From positions 62,001-126,000 of the forward strand of contig CAXULQ010000005.1 in NCBI GenBank assembly GCA_964251965.1: a DNA stretch of 64,000 nucleotides, in the 5' to 3' direction. Both the position numbers and the translations under genes were made by a program. The stretch comes from Mucilaginibacter_A sp964251965. Its GTDB lineage: Bacteria > Bacteroidota > Bacteroidia > Sphingobacteriales > Sphingobacteriaceae. The notes under the pieces are model-generated. The model did not search any database. It was not told where the DNA came from and was given only the letters and a program-made list of their open reading frames with translations. Positions 25,978 to 35,824 of the stretch are shown piece by piece; within the stretch, counting starts at the first letter, position 1; every line of letters starts with the position of its first letter.

Positions 25978-27720
25978 ATGAAAATCAGCAGTCAATTTTG
26001 TGTGATGTTATTGGTGCTGCTTCCGGGCTTTGTTTTCGCGCAGCACAAAAAAAACACCGATAAAAACAGCATGGTGATGGTGGTTGGCAAACCGCTAACC
26101 AGGGGCGACAGTGTTATAGTAAACGAACTTTTCTATCAGGCTTTGCACGAAAAAACAATGGAAAATGCTTCATCTGCTGCCACTCTTTTTTCGCAGGTTT
26201 TACAGATTGATCCTGCAAATGATGCCGGTATGTTTGAACTGGCACGTATCCGCAGCAATCAAAATAAAGATGCCGATGCCCGGCAACTGTTAGAGAAAGC
26301 GGTAACAGTAAACCCGGACAACGAATGGTATTGGCTGGCGCTTGCAGGTAATTACGAAAAAATCAACGATATACCAAAGCTGGAAAATGTATTTAAAGAA
26401 CTGATCCGGATTAATCCTGATAGACCGGACTATTACACGGACGAGGCGAGGGCTTTGGTTGTGAACAAAAAATATGACGAGGCTTTATCTATTTATAATC
26501 AACAGGAAAACTTATTTGGAAAAAACGACGAAAGCATTTTAGGCAAACAAAAAATCTACCTGAAACAAGGGAAACTGGATTTGGCGACCAAAGATTTGGA
26601 ACAGATGATCCGGGAAAATCCGCAGGAAATCCGTTCTTATTTACGATTAAGCGAGTTATATAATTCTAATAACCAGAACGACAAAGCATTAAAAGTTTTA
26701 GAAAGTGCAGGTAAAGTTAACCCGGACAATGCGTTAATTCATTTGGCTTTGGCCGATGTTTATCGAGATCAAAAAAATTATCTTGCTTGTTTTAACCAGC
26801 TAAAAACAGCATTTGCCTCTACGTCATTAAAAATAGAAGAAAAACTGCGGATCATTTCTGGCTATTTCCCTAAATTTCCAGACCCGGAAGCAAAATCGAG
26901 CGCGCTGGAATTGAGCAGGATTATTTCTGTCGCACATCCGGATGATGCTCGGGCTTTTACTTTGTACGGCGATATGTTGGCACAAAATGCTTCTTACCAG
27001 CAGGCTATCCCGGTTTACCGTAAATCTTTGGCTTTGAACGATCAAACTTATGCCGTTTGGGAGCAATTAATCAGGCTGGAATTAGGCGAAAACCAATACG
27101 ACCAGGTTTTAAAAGACGGAGAAGAAGCTCTTTCACTTTTCCCAAATCAAGCTGCCGCAAATTATTTGGTTGGAGTTGCCTATTCGCAAAAAGGCAAGGT
27201 AAAAGAAGCATTGGGTTATTTTAAAAATGCAATCTCTTTAGGTTCGTCCAATAAAGAATTGCTGAGCCAGGTTTATGCAGCAATGGGCGATGGTTATCAT
27301 CAATTGAAGGACGACGCGCAATCTGATGCAGCTTATGATAAATCTTTAACCAACAATCCGGACAATGCGTACACTTTAAATAATTACGCCTATTATTTAT
27401 CGTTAAGAGGAGAAAAATTAGACAAAGCGGTACAAATGTCTCGCCGAAGCAATGAGCTGCAGCCAGACAACGCTTCTTTTGAGGATACTTTTGCCTGGGT
27501 TTTCTTCAAACAAAAAAAATATACCGAAGCCAAAAGCTGGATGGAAAAAGCAATCAAGCATAATAAAAACAGTGCCGGGCTGGCAGAACATTATGGAGAT
27601 ATTTTGTACTTTTTAAACGATGCAGAAAATGCCGTAAAATATTGGAAAACAGCTAAACAGCTCGGCAGTAACTCAACTGTTTTAGACCAAAAAATTAATG
27701 AAAAGAAGTATGTGGAATAA
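25978..27720 (+). CDS. exported TPR-repeat protein
   Basis: This 580-residue protein has a signal peptide (residues 1-21, ending FAQ) and then around a dozen TPR-like helix pairs (for example YLRLSELYNSNNQNDKALKV and YAAMGDGYHQLKDDAQSDAA). Such scaffolds bind partner proteins in the periplasm or at the outer membrane. It overlaps the DUF4292 lipoprotein gene by 23 bases and belongs to a run with dut and that gene. This order recurs in Bacteroidota by recollection. The specific partner is unknown. Confidence 0.85.
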   Translation: MKISSQFCVMLLVLLPGFVFAQHKKNTDKNSMVMVVGKPLTRGDSVIVNELFYQALHEKTMENASSAATLFSQVLQIDPANDAGMFELARIRSNQNKDADARQLLEKAVTVNPDNEWYWLALAGNYEKINDIPKLENVFKELIRINPDRPDYYTDEARALVVNKKYDEALSIYNQQENLFGKNDESILGKQKIYLKQGKLDLATKDLEQMIRENPQEIRSYLRLSELYNSNNQNDKALKVLESAGKVNPDNALIHLALADVYRDQKNYLACFNQLKTAFASTSLKIEEKLRIISGYFPKFPDPEAKSSALELSRIISVAHPDDARAFTLYGDMLAQNASYQQAIPVYRKSLALNDQTYAVWEQLIRLELGENQYDQVLKDGEEALSLFPNQAAANYLVGVAYSQKGKVKEALGYFKNAISLGSSNKELLSQVYAAMGDGYHQLKDDAQSDAAYDKSLTNNPDNAYTLNNYAYYLSLRGEKLDKAVQMSRRSNELQPDNASFEDTFAWVFFKQKKYTEAKSWMEKAIKHNKNSAGLAEHYGDILYFLNDAENAVKYWKTAKQLGSNSTVLDQKINEKKYVE

Positions 27721-28504
27721 GGTTTTAGCTGTTGGTATGATCCTTTTGCTGTTTGGTTGTAAAGCTAAAAAACAATTAGTCCGCGTTAATAATCCAATAA
27801 CTACTACGGATTCTGCAGTTGTTGCAAAGCCCGATAACAACAAAACCGAAAAACTGGCAGCGATACAAAGCAGGCAAATCAATTTTAATACTTTTTCTGG
27901 CAAAGCACGTACACATCTCGAAATTGATGATAAAGGTTATGATGTAACCATAAACATCAGGATACAAAAAAACAAACAGATTTGGGTTTCCATTACGGCA
28001 ATTGCAGGGATTGAAGTGGCCAGGGCAGTAATCACACCAGACAGTATTAAAATAATTAACAAGTTGCAAAGCGTTTATTTAAAAAAACCTTTTAGTTACG
28101 TTTATCAATACACAGGTAAGCAAATCAGCTATAAAACAGTGGAAGCGATTGTTGTTGGGAATGCGGTTCCGGAGTTTATGAATGCTGATGCTGAGATTTC
28201 TGCTAACGGAAACAACACCATTATTTCAGGGATTTTAAATGATCTGTCTTACCAAACTACTTTTGGTGCCGATTTAAAAGTTGCCAGTTTGGGATTGAGC
28301 AACCAAAGATCTTCGCAAAAACTGAATGTAAACAACAGTAGTTTTATTCAGGCTGATAACCGTATTTTGCCTTCTGTTATTGCGATTAGTTCTGCGGCTG
28401 GCCAAAACAGTTTTAAGGCTGATTTACATTATATTAAAGCTGAGTTTGACCAATCACTTGATACTCCTTTTAACGAACCAAAAAATTATACGCTGATTAA
28501 TTAA
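27698..28504 (+). CDS. DUF4292 family lipoprotein
   Basis: This 268-residue lipoprotein has the lipobox LLLFGC in MILLLFGCKAKK. The body is beta-rich with TFSGKARTHLEIDDKGYDVT and VSITAIAGIEVARAVITPDS, a layout similar to the LolB/LppX fold of the DUF4292 family. An outer-membrane lipid or protein carrier role is possible and unproven. The start is ATG 27698 or 27710; both keep the lipobox. It overlaps the TPR gene and precedes the EnvC-like gene by 19 bases. Confidence 0.8.
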   Translation: MKRSMWNKVLAVGMILLLFGCKAKKQLVRVNNPITTTDSAVVAKPDNNKTEKLAAIQSRQINFNTFSGKARTHLEIDDKGYDVTINIRIQKNKQIWVSITAIAGIEVARAVITPDSIKIINKLQSVYLKKPFSYVYQYTGKQISYKTVEAIVVGNAVPEFMNADAEISANGNNTIISGILNDLSYQTTFGADLKVASLGLSNQRSSQKLNVNNSSFIQADNRILPSVIAISSAAGQNSFKADLHYIKAEFDQSLDTPFNEPKNYTLIN

Positions 28505-28523
28505 AATCAGCAGAAAACTAATT

Positions 28524-29789
28524 ATGAAGTTGAAAAAAACTTTGCTGCTTTTGTTTTTTGTAGTGTTTGCAGGACGGGCATTTGCACAAAGCAGCCTCGA
28601 ATTAAAACGAAGAAGAGATAAGATTACCAATGAACTGGAGCAGTTGAACGATGAATACACAAAAATATCAAGGGACAAAAGGACATCGTTAAAGCAACTG
28701 AGTTTGTTAAAGGCACAGATTGATTTACGGGAAGAAAAGATTAAAACAGCCAATTCTGAAATAAGATTGCTGGACCATCAAATCTCTGACAATAGTAATA
28801 ACGTACGTAGTTTGCAATCGCAGTTAGATCAGCTTAAAAAGGAATATGCGGCGATGGTGCTTTTTGCTTTTCGAAACCAAAGTTCATACAATAAACTGAT
28901 GTTCATTTTTGCGGCAAATGATTTTAACCAGGCTTATAAAAGGCTAAAATACATGCAGCAATTTGGTGACTACCGCATGCGGCAGGCTGGTTATATCCAA
29001 GGGACGCAAAAAGATTTGCATATTAAAATTGTTGAACTTGATCATAACAAAAAGGAAAAGAACAATATTTTAATTGATCAGGAAAAAGAAAAAGAAAAGT
29101 TAGCCAAGGAAAAAGATAACCAGGCACAGGTGGTTAACAACTTAAGCAAGGAAGAAAAGCGGACGAAGAAAGAAATGGCGCAGCAAAATAAATTGCTGAG
29201 ACAGATTAAAAATTCAATTAATTCAGCAATTCGCCGTGAAATTGAAGAAGCAAAACGAAAAGAAGCGGAGGAAGTGCGGATAGCAGCGGCAAAAGCTAAG
29301 GCAGAAAACAAACCGGCAGCGGTTGCAAAACCAGCTTCGAAAGGAACGGACGTATTGTCTGCAACGCCGGAAGCAGCAAAATTGTCTAATGATTTTTTAG
29401 GGAACCGCGGACGGTTGCCGTGGCCAGTTGCAAATGGCGCGGTTGTTGGGCGGTTTGGAATAACATTTATACAAGGCATTAAAACAGACAATACGGGCGT
29501 TGATATAAAAACAAATGCAGGTGCATCAGTAAGGTCCGTTTTTGGCGGAGAAGTGAGCAAGGTGGAAAATGTTGATGGTTCTTACTTAGTTGTGGTTAGG
29601 CATGGCGAATACTTTACGGCTTATATGAATTTAAAATCAGCCAGTGTGGCAAAAGGCCAGAAAGTTAGTTTAAAACAATCAATAGGCACGGCGGGTGTTG
29701 ATTCGGAAAGCGGAGATACACAAGTGCATTTTGAATTATGGAAAGGTTTTACACCGCAGAACCCCCAGAATTGGATTACAGAAAATTAG
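28524..29789 (+). CDS. EnvC-like coiled-coil protein with degenerate LytM (M23) domain
   Basis: The protein has 421 residues: signal peptide 1-21, a long coiled coil at about 22-265, a short Ala/Pro linker and a LytM domain at about 305-418. Two of the four zinc ligands of M23 peptidases are missing. The first His is Asn in NTGVDIKTNAG, and the first His of the HxH motif is replaced in TQVHFELW. EnvC-type proteins with such losses do not cut peptidoglycan but activate amidases at division. That is the likely role here. Confidence 0.85.
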   Translation: MKLKKTLLLLFFVVFAGRAFAQSSLELKRRRDKITNELEQLNDEYTKISRDKRTSLKQLSLLKAQIDLREEKIKTANSEIRLLDHQISDNSNNVRSLQSQLDQLKKEYAAMVLFAFRNQSSYNKLMFIFAANDFNQAYKRLKYMQQFGDYRMRQAGYIQGTQKDLHIKIVELDHNKKEKNNILIDQEKEKEKLAKEKDNQAQVVNNLSKEEKRTKKEMAQQNKLLRQIKNSINSAIRREIEEAKRKEAEEVRIAAAKAKAENKPAAVAKPASKGTDVLSATPEAAKLSNDFLGNRGRLPWPVANGAVVGRFGITFIQGIKTDNTGVDIKTNAGASVRSVFGGEVSKVENVDGSYLVVVRHGEYFTAYMNLKSASVAKGQKVSLKQSIGTAGVDSESGDTQVHFELWKGFTPQNPQNWITEN

Positions 29790-29797
29790 TTGCTGAA

Positions 29798-29825
29798 TTG
29801 TTATATTAATTATTGTCTATATTTG
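29798..29825 (+). promoter_or_regulatory. promoter for the two tatA-like genes
   Basis: TATATTTG at 29818-29825 is an exact -7 match. ATTG at 29797-29800 could serve as the -33 element, 17 bases upstream. The start of the first Tat gene is 20 bases downstream. Confidence 0.5.
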
Positions 29826-29844
29826 TTCATTAAAAATAAAAGTT

Positions 29845-30186
29845 ATGTTAAGTTCAATTTATTTGTTTTTAAATATTGGGACTCCGGAACTGATCCTGAT
29901 TCTTGGAGTAGCCTTGCTTCTTTTTGGAGGTAATAAATTACCAGAACTTGCACGCGGGTTAGGAAAAGGTATCCGTGAATTTAAAGAAGCCTCTGATGGT
30001 GTGAAAAGAGAAATCCATAACCAGATCAATAATTTTGACGAGGTTAAGATCAATCACGAACCGCCTGTAAATACAACTTCGGCAGGCGTTCCTGATGTTA
30101 GTCCGCTTGATCAGCCTGAAATTACGCCCCATCAAACCTATCCTTCAGAAAACCATCCGCACACAACTTCTACCGAAATTAAATAA
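29845..30186 (+). CDS. tatA: Sec-independent translocase TatA/TatB-like protein
   Basis: This 113-residue protein has one N-terminal transmembrane helix (about 8-28: ELILILGVALLLFGGNK). The Tat hinge LPELARGLGKGIREFKEA and a polar, disordered tail rich in Pro/Thr/Ser follow. It forms the pore-side component for export of folded proteins together with TatC, whose gene is at 53382-54254. The longer tail than its neighbour could mean a TatB-like role, but the hinge sequence is TatA-like. Confidence 0.85.
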   Translation: MLSSIYLFLNIGTPELILILGVALLLFGGNKLPELARGLGKGIREFKEASDGVKREIHNQINNFDEVKINHEPPVNTTSAGVPDVSPLDQPEITPHQTYPSENHPHTTSTEIK

Positions 30187-30219
30187 TTAAAAAATATTAA
30201 CCATTAAATCATAAATATC

Positions 30220-30435
30220 ATGGGTGGATTAGGTGCACCAGAAATCATTTTAATATTAGCAGTAGTTTTATTGTTGTTCGGCGGAAAAAAAATCCCTGAA
30301 TTAATGAAAGGTTTAGGGAAAGGCGTAAAGGAGTTTAAAGATGCTTCAAACGAACCAACTTCTACAACCACAACTACCAACCCTTCTGCAACTACAACTA
30401 CTGCGGAACGCAGAGACGAGAAAACCGTTTTGTAG
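30220..30435 (+). CDS. tatA: Sec-independent translocase TatA
   Basis: This short 71-residue TatA has the helix PEIILILAVVLLLFGGKK, the hinge IPELMKGLGKGVKEFKDA and a Thr-rich tail. It is a paralogue of the protein just upstream (33-base gap), so two TatA-type subunits are made together. The unit ends at the hairpin at 30489-30528. Confidence 0.9.
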   Translation: MGGLGAPEIILILAVVLLLFGGKKIPELMKGLGKGVKEFKDASNEPTSTTTTTNPSATTTTAERRDEKTVL

Positions 30436-30488
30436 GCTTTTCTTTTCTAACTTGTAATTAAATTTAACATAAGCGAAAGCTATGTATT

Positions 30489-30535
30489 AACTTACTGTAA
30501 ATAAGTTTCGGCTTATTTACAGTAAGTTTTTTTAT
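30489..30535 (+). terminator. Rho-independent terminator after the tatA pair
   Basis: AACTTACTGTAAATAAG (30489-30505) and CTTATTTACAGTAAGTT (30512-30528) form a perfect 17-base stem with a 6-base loop, followed by a T run. It lies 53 bases after the second tatA gene. Confidence 0.85.
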
Positions 30536-30547
30536 ATTGGCACCCTT

Positions 30548-31972
30548 ATGAAATTTTATTCTTCTTTAAAAGAAGTCCGGGAGGATTTAAATGAAGGGCA
30601 AACTTCGGTTGTTTCTTTAGTTGAATATTATCTGGACAGAATAAACCAACATCAGAATTTAAACGCTTTTAATGAAGTTTTTGGCGAGGAAGCATTGCGC
30701 AATGCTTCTTTTATCGACCAAAAATTAGCAAATAAAACTGCCGGACGATTAGCCGGAATGGTAATTTGCATCAAAGACAATATCTGTTATCAAGGCCATC
30801 AGGTTACTGCTTCTTCAAAAATATTAGAAGGTTTTGTTTCTGTTTTTTCGGCAACAGTAATCGAGCGTTTGTTAGCTGAAGATGTAATTATTATTGGCCG
30901 TTGCAATTGTGATGAGTTTGCAATGGGCGGCTCTAATGAAACTTCTTATTACGGGCCTGTTAAAAATTTTAAGGATATAAAAAGAGTATCGGGCGGTTCT
31001 TCCGGCGGTGCGGCTGTGGCTGTACAGGCAGACCTTTGTTTGGCTGCTTTAGGGACAGATACCGGTGGATCAGTAAGGCAGCCAGCCTCATTTTGCGGTG
31101 TTATCGGCTTAAAACCAACTTATGGCCGCGTTTCCAGGCATGGAATTATTGCTTATGCTTCTTCTTTTGATCAGGTTGGGCCAATTACCAGGTCGATAGA
31201 AGATGCTGCATTACTTTTGGAAATCATAGCCGGAAAGGATGATTATGATAGTACTTCCGCGTTAAATCCTGTCCCTCAATATTCTGCTGCCAAAAAAAGT
31301 ACCGATAAAAAAAGCATTGCTTATATCCAGGAGATATTGGAAAGTGATGGCGTTGACCAGGAAATTAAAAACCTGATGCAAATCAAAATTAAGCAATTGC
31401 AGGCAGACGGGCATGTAGTAGAACCGGTATCGTTTGCTTATTTGGATTACGTCGTCCCAACTTATTATATATTAACTACTGCGGAAGCATCTTCTAACCT
31501 TTCCAGATATGATGGTGTGCATTATGGTTACAGAAGCGCCAATGCAACCGATGCGGAAACCACTTATACCAAAACCCGTACAGAAGGTTTTGGCGAAGAA
31601 GTAAAACGCCGCATTATGCTAGGTACTTTTGTACTTAGTTCTGGCTATTACGACGCCTATTATGCAAAAGCGCAAAAAGTACGAAGGTTGATTAAAGATA
31701 AAACCAACGAAATATTAAGTAAGTATAATTTTATCCTTACGCCAACAACACCCACGGCTGCTTTTAACATTGGGGAAATTGTTAAAGATCCGATTGTAAT
31801 GTACCTGGAGGATATTTTTACAGTACAAGCGGCATTGGCGGGTGTTCCGGCAATTTCTCTTCCGGTAGGCAACAATGCCCAAAATATGCCGTTAGGATTG
31901 CAATTGCTCGCTCCGGCTTTTGCCGAAGAGGATTTGTTAAATTTTTCAGCTTATTTTTTAAATCTTGCTTAA
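30548..31972 (+). CDS. gatA: Asp-tRNA(Asn)/Glu-tRNA(Gln) amidotransferase subunit A
   Basis: GatA frees ammonia from glutamine or asparagine for GatB, which amidates misacylated tRNA. The product has 474 residues. The amidase-signature triad is visible as Lys76 (CIKDNI), Ser151 in GGSSGG and Ser175 in GTDTGGSVRQPA. The substrate pocket segment SFDQVGPITRSIEDAALLLE is standard. gatB and gatC are not in this window. It starts at ATG 30548, 20 bases after a strong terminator. Confidence 0.95.
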   Translation: MKFYSSLKEVREDLNEGQTSVVSLVEYYLDRINQHQNLNAFNEVFGEEALRNASFIDQKLANKTAGRLAGMVICIKDNICYQGHQVTASSKILEGFVSVFSATVIERLLAEDVIIIGRCNCDEFAMGGSNETSYYGPVKNFKDIKRVSGGSSGGAAVAVQADLCLAALGTDTGGSVRQPASFCGVIGLKPTYGRVSRHGIIAYASSFDQVGPITRSIEDAALLLEIIAGKDDYDSTSALNPVPQYSAAKKSTDKKSIAYIQEILESDGVDQEIKNLMQIKIKQLQADGHVVEPVSFAYLDYVVPTYYILTTAEASSNLSRYDGVHYGYRSANATDAETTYTKTRTEGFGEEVKRRIMLGTFVLSSGYYDAYYAKAQKVRRLIKDKTNEILSKYNFILTPTTPTAAFNIGEIVKDPIVMYLEDIFTVQAALAGVPAISLPVGNNAQNMPLGLQLLAPAFAEEDLLNFSAYFLNLA

Positions 31973-32003
31973 GTTGACACTTTTGCAGGGACAACTTTTT
32001 AAT

Positions 32004-33443
32004 ATGAAGAAATACTTTCTACTAATTGCCTGTATAATTAGTTCTAATTTGGGGTTTGCCCAAAATAATAAAGCAGACACCACATCAGGTTCAGGCTTAA
32101 AAGCAAAGCAAGTTGTTAATTTATCTTCTTCTGCTAAAACAACAAAAACTATTCCATATGTTTTAAGAACAGATACTTTAGTGCCGGTTCCGGTTGTTGA
32201 TGAGCTTTTACTGACCTCTTATCAGAACATGGTGTACAAATTCCGGTTAGATTCTATACAAAAGCAAATCCCTTTGGCCTATAACGAGTACGTTCAAAGT
32301 TATATTGATATTTACACGGCTCCAAAGAGAAAAGCTTCGATGGCCAAAATTATAGGCTTGGCCAAATATTACTTCCCAATTTATGAAAAAGCTTTTCGGG
32401 AAGCAGGTATGCCCGAAGAACTTAAATTTTTATCCGTAGTAGAATCTGCTTTAGACCCAAACGCAGTTTCTAGGGTTGGGGCAACCGGTCCTTGGCAGTT
32501 TATGTTTGCAACTGCCAGGCTTTACGGTTTAAAAATGGATAATTATGTTGATGAACGTAAAGACCCAATCCAAGCGAGTTACGCTACCGCCAGATATTTA
32601 AAGGACGCTTATAATGATTTTGGTGACTGGCTGCTGGCCATTGCTTCCTATAATTGCGGCAAGGGAAATGTAATGAGGGCGATGCAAAGATCTGGAGGGA
32701 ATGATTTTTGGTCAATCCGCAACTACTTGCCGGCAGAAACGCGTGGTTATGTTCCGGCTTTTATTGCTATAAGTTATGTGATGAACTTTTATAAAAAGCA
32801 TCAGATTGTACCCGAAGAATGTAATTTTTCTATCAAAACAGACACGGTGCTGGTTAATAAATTTGTATCGCTAAACAACATTTCTAAAGCTTTGGATATA
32901 GAACTTTCGGAAATGGCTATCCTCAATCCATCTTACAAAAAACGTATTGTTAATGGTACTGCCGCCAAACCTAAACGCCTGATTATTCCAACAACTGCTT
33001 ATGCTGATTTTGGGAATGTTTATGCCGCGCTGAATGATTCGGAAGAAGATACACCGACAGCAACATTTGCTATAGATCATGATAATCAATCTAACGAAGT
33101 AACAACCCGTTACCACCGCGTTAAAAGGGGAGAAAGTTTATCGGCAATAGCAGACCGTTTTGGTGTGGAAGTGCAGGATTTAAAAGTATGGAACCATTTA
33201 CATTCTGGTGCTGTTGTTCCCGGAGAAAAACTGCTTATAAAAACAGCATCAGGAACAGAAATTGCTTCTCCCGAAAAAAAATCACTAAAAAGTTACTATA
33301 CTTACAGGGTTAAAAAAGGAGATACCTTAAACCTGATTGCAGATAAATACGAAGGTGTTACCGTACGAAGTATCAAAAATTTAAATACATTAAGAAGCAA
33401 CCATTTACGTGCCGGCATGATGCTTAAAATCAACCATAGTTGA
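32004..33443 (+). CDS. membrane-bound lytic murein transglycosylase D-like, two LysM domains
   Basis: The protein has about 479 residues. After the signal peptide (MKKYFLLIACIISSNLGFAQ) comes an SLT domain at about 125-260, with the catalytic Glu in FLSVVESALDPNAVS and the family blocks GATGPWQFM and ASYNCGKGNV. Two LysM domains lie near the C-terminus (YHRVKRGESLSAIADRFG and YRVKKGDTLNLIADKY) and would anchor it to peptidoglycan. I start at ATG 32004, not the upstream in-frame ATG at 31965, because only the former gives a signal peptide at the N-terminus. Confidence 0.92.
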   Translation: MKKYFLLIACIISSNLGFAQNNKADTTSGSGLKAKQVVNLSSSAKTTKTIPYVLRTDTLVPVPVVDELLLTSYQNMVYKFRLDSIQKQIPLAYNEYVQSYIDIYTAPKRKASMAKIIGLAKYYFPIYEKAFREAGMPEELKFLSVVESALDPNAVSRVGATGPWQFMFATARLYGLKMDNYVDERKDPIQASYATARYLKDAYNDFGDWLLAIASYNCGKGNVMRAMQRSGGNDFWSIRNYLPAETRGYVPAFIAISYVMNFYKKHQIVPEECNFSIKTDTVLVNKFVSLNNISKALDIELSEMAILNPSYKKRIVNGTAAKPKRLIIPTTAYADFGNVYAALNDSEEDTPTATFAIDHDNQSNEVTTRYHRVKRGESLSAIADRFGVEVQDLKVWNHLHSGAVVPGEKLLIKTASGTEIASPEKKSLKSYYTYRVKKGDTLNLIADKYEGVTVRSIKNLNTLRSNHLRAGMMLKINHS

Positions 33444-33460
33444 TATTAAAAATGGCATTT

Positions 33461-33499
33461 GTAAAAAGTCCCGGTACTTCTTTTACCGGGACTTTTTAC
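33461..33499. terminator. hairpin terminator between mltD-like gene and malic enzyme
   Basis: GTAAAAAGTCCCGGTA (33461-33476) and TACCGGGACTTTTTAC (33484-33499) form a perfect 16-base stem with loop CTTCTTT. The inner segment GGTACTTCTTTTACC is itself a motif-like unit, so the dispersed motif appears here as the tip of a strong GC-containing terminator. Confidence 0.8.
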
Positions 33500-33526
33500 G
33501 TATAACATTTTAGAAACCAAAAATTT

Positions 33527-35824
33527 ATGAGTAAAAGAAGTAAGGTAAACAACCGTAAACAGGATGCACTTGATTATCATTCTTCTGGCCGCCCTGGGAA
33601 AATTCAGGTGTTGCCCACCAAGCCAACCCAATCTCAGCGCGACCTTTCTTTGGCATACTCGCCAGGCGTTGCAGAACCTTGTTTGCAAATTGCAGAAAAC
33701 CCGGAAGATATTTATAAATATACGGCCAAAGGTAATTTGGTAGCCGTAATTAGTAATGGTACTGCAGTTTTGGGTTTAGGTGATATCGGGCCGGCAGCCG
33801 GAAAACCGGTAATGGAAGGCAAAGGCTTGCTGTTTAAGATTTTTGCTGATATAGACGTTTTTGATTTAGAACTGAACTCGCACAATGCAGATGAATTCGT
33901 ACAAATTGTAAAAGCCCTGGAACCTACTTTTGGCGGCATTAACCTGGAAGATATTGCCGCACCGATGTGTTTCGAGATCGAACAGCGTTTAAAAGAGGTG
34001 ATGAAAATCCCGGTAATGCACGATGACCAGCACGGTACGGCCATTATTTCTGGCGCTGCTTTGATGAATGCGGTTGAAATACAAGGGAAAAAACTTGATA
34101 CCATCAAAATAGTGATCAACGGGGCAGGTGCTGCCGCTATTTCCTGCTCTAAACTTTATCTGGCGATCGGTGTAAAAAAAGAAAACCTGGTAATGTTTGA
34201 TAAAGATGGATTGCTGCATCATGGCCGAACTGATCTGGATGATATCCGTCGTCAGTTTTTTACGGACAGGACAGATGTTAACACATTGGCGGATGCCATG
34301 AAAAATGCCGATGTTTTTATCGGCCTATCGGCAGGAAACGTAGTTACACCGGAAATGCTGTTAATGATGGCTAAAAACCCAATTGTTTTTGCAATGGCCA
34401 ACCCAGAACCAGAAATTTCATATGAATTAGCCACACAAACCCGAAAGGATTTGATTATGGCAACCGGCCGTTCTGATTATCCAAACCAGGTTAACAATGT
34501 ATTGGGTTTTCCTTATATTTTTCGAGGTGCGTTGGATGTTAGGGCAACCAGCATTAACGAAGAAATGAAGCTGGCTGCCGTAAAAGCCATTGCCGAACTG
34601 GCTAAAATGCCCGTACCGGAAGAAGTAAATTTAGCGTACAATGCTAGGAATTTTAAGTTTGGAAAAGATTACATCATTCCAAAACCGGTTGATTCCAGGC
34701 TAATTACAACAGTATCGGCAGCGGTAGCAAAAGCGGCAATGGATTCTGGTATTGCGGGTAAACATATTACAGATTGGGATGCCTACCGCGAAGAACTGAT
34801 CAGCCGTTTAGGAAAAGAAGATAAATTAATGCGTTCGCTTTCCGGAAAAGCTAAGTCAGAACCAAAGCGAGTGGTTTTTGCCGAGGCTGATAATTATAAA
34901 ATCCTGAAGTCTGCGCAGATTGTAAGGGATGAAGGTATTGCTACGCCCATCTTGCTGGGCAATAAAGAAAAGATCAAAGAAATTATGCTGGCCAACGATT
35001 TAGAACTGGACGGTGTAGAAATTATTGATCCGTTGATCGGGACAGAAAATTCTACAAAATATGCTGACTTCCTGTTCAAAAAACGCCAGCGACGGGGCAT
35101 TACTTCTTTTGATGCCAAAAAACTGTTGCGCAACCGTAACTACTACGGTGCTTCCATGGTTCAGTTTGGTGATGCAGATGCCCTTATCTCTGGTTTGACC
35201 AGAAATTACGCTGCAACTGTTAAACCCGCTTTGCAGATCATCGGCACAGAACCCGGCGTAAAATTAGTTGCCGGCATGTATATGATGATCACTAAAAACG
35301 GACCTGTTTTTTTTGGCGATACAACCGTAAATGTAAACCCTGATGCGCAAGAACTGGTGGATATTACGGTATTAATTGAACGGTCTGTGCGGCAGTTTAA
35401 TATCAAGCCGCGTGTTGCAATCCTTTCTTATTCCAATTTTGGTTCTAACGAAGGTATCGTTCCGGAAAAAACACGCGAAGCAGTAAAACTTTTGCATGAG
35501 CAATATCCGGAGATGGTGGTTGACGGCGAATTACAGGCCAATTTTGCCATGAACTCCACCTTGCTTAAAGACAATTACAGTTTTTCTACATTAAACGGAG
35601 CACCTGCCAATACGCTGATCTTTCCAAACCTCGAATCGGGTAACATCGCTTATAAATTATTACAGGAAATTGGTGGTGCCGAAGCTGTAGGTCCAATCTT
35701 GCTGGGCATGAACAAACCGGTACACGTATTGCAATTGGGCAGTTCTGTGAGAGAAATTGTGAACGTGGTTACCATTGCCGTTGTAGATGCCCAGACAAAA
35801 GCAGCAGCACTAAAAAAAGAGTGA
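33527..35824 (+). CDS. maeB: NADP-dependent malic enzyme with phosphotransacetylase-like domain
   Basis: This 765-residue two-part protein has a malic enzyme at about 1-430: SLAYSPGVAEPC, the metal site VMHDDQHGTAIISGAAL and the nucleotide loop VINGAGAAAISC. A phosphate acetyltransferase-like domain at about 440-765 (VVFAEADNYKILKSAQIVRD onward) is usually regulatory. It decarboxylates malate to pyruvate with NADP+. Place before ruvA and sprA is the usual Bacteroidota order. The TGA stop is part of a dispersed motif copy at 35821. Confidence 0.93.
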   Translation: MSKRSKVNNRKQDALDYHSSGRPGKIQVLPTKPTQSQRDLSLAYSPGVAEPCLQIAENPEDIYKYTAKGNLVAVISNGTAVLGLGDIGPAAGKPVMEGKGLLFKIFADIDVFDLELNSHNADEFVQIVKALEPTFGGINLEDIAAPMCFEIEQRLKEVMKIPVMHDDQHGTAIISGAALMNAVEIQGKKLDTIKIVINGAGAAAISCSKLYLAIGVKKENLVMFDKDGLLHHGRTDLDDIRRQFFTDRTDVNTLADAMKNADVFIGLSAGNVVTPEMLLMMAKNPIVFAMANPEPEISYELATQTRKDLIMATGRSDYPNQVNNVLGFPYIFRGALDVRATSINEEMKLAAVKAIAELAKMPVPEEVNLAYNARNFKFGKDYIIPKPVDSRLITTVSAAVAKAAMDSGIAGKHITDWDAYREELISRLGKEDKLMRSLSGKAKSEPKRVVFAEADNYKILKSAQIVRDEGIATPILLGNKEKIKEIMLANDLELDGVEIIDPLIGTENSTKYADFLFKKRQRRGITSFDAKKLLRNRNYYGASMVQFGDADALISGLTRNYAATVKPALQIIGTEPGVKLVAGMYMMITKNGPVFFGDTTVNVNPDAQELVDITVLIERSVRQFNIKPRVAILSYSNFGSNEGIVPEKTREAVKLLHEQYPEMVVDGELQANFAMNSTLLKDNYSFSTLNGAPANTLIFPNLESGNIAYKLLQEIGGAEAVGPILLGMNKPVHVLQLGSSVREIVNVVTIAVVDAQTKAAALKKE

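Noticed and set aside
29845..30186. First Tat gene as tatB
   Set aside because: The longer tail is TatB-like, but the hinge and helix are as TatA-like as those of the neighbour, and many Bacteroidota lack a distinct TatB; left as TatA/B-like.
33527..33545. Motif-like GTAAAAGAAGTAAGG at the very start of maeB
   Set aside because: It encodes the N-terminus MSKRSKV, which I recall as usual for these malic enzymes, so protein constraint explains it.
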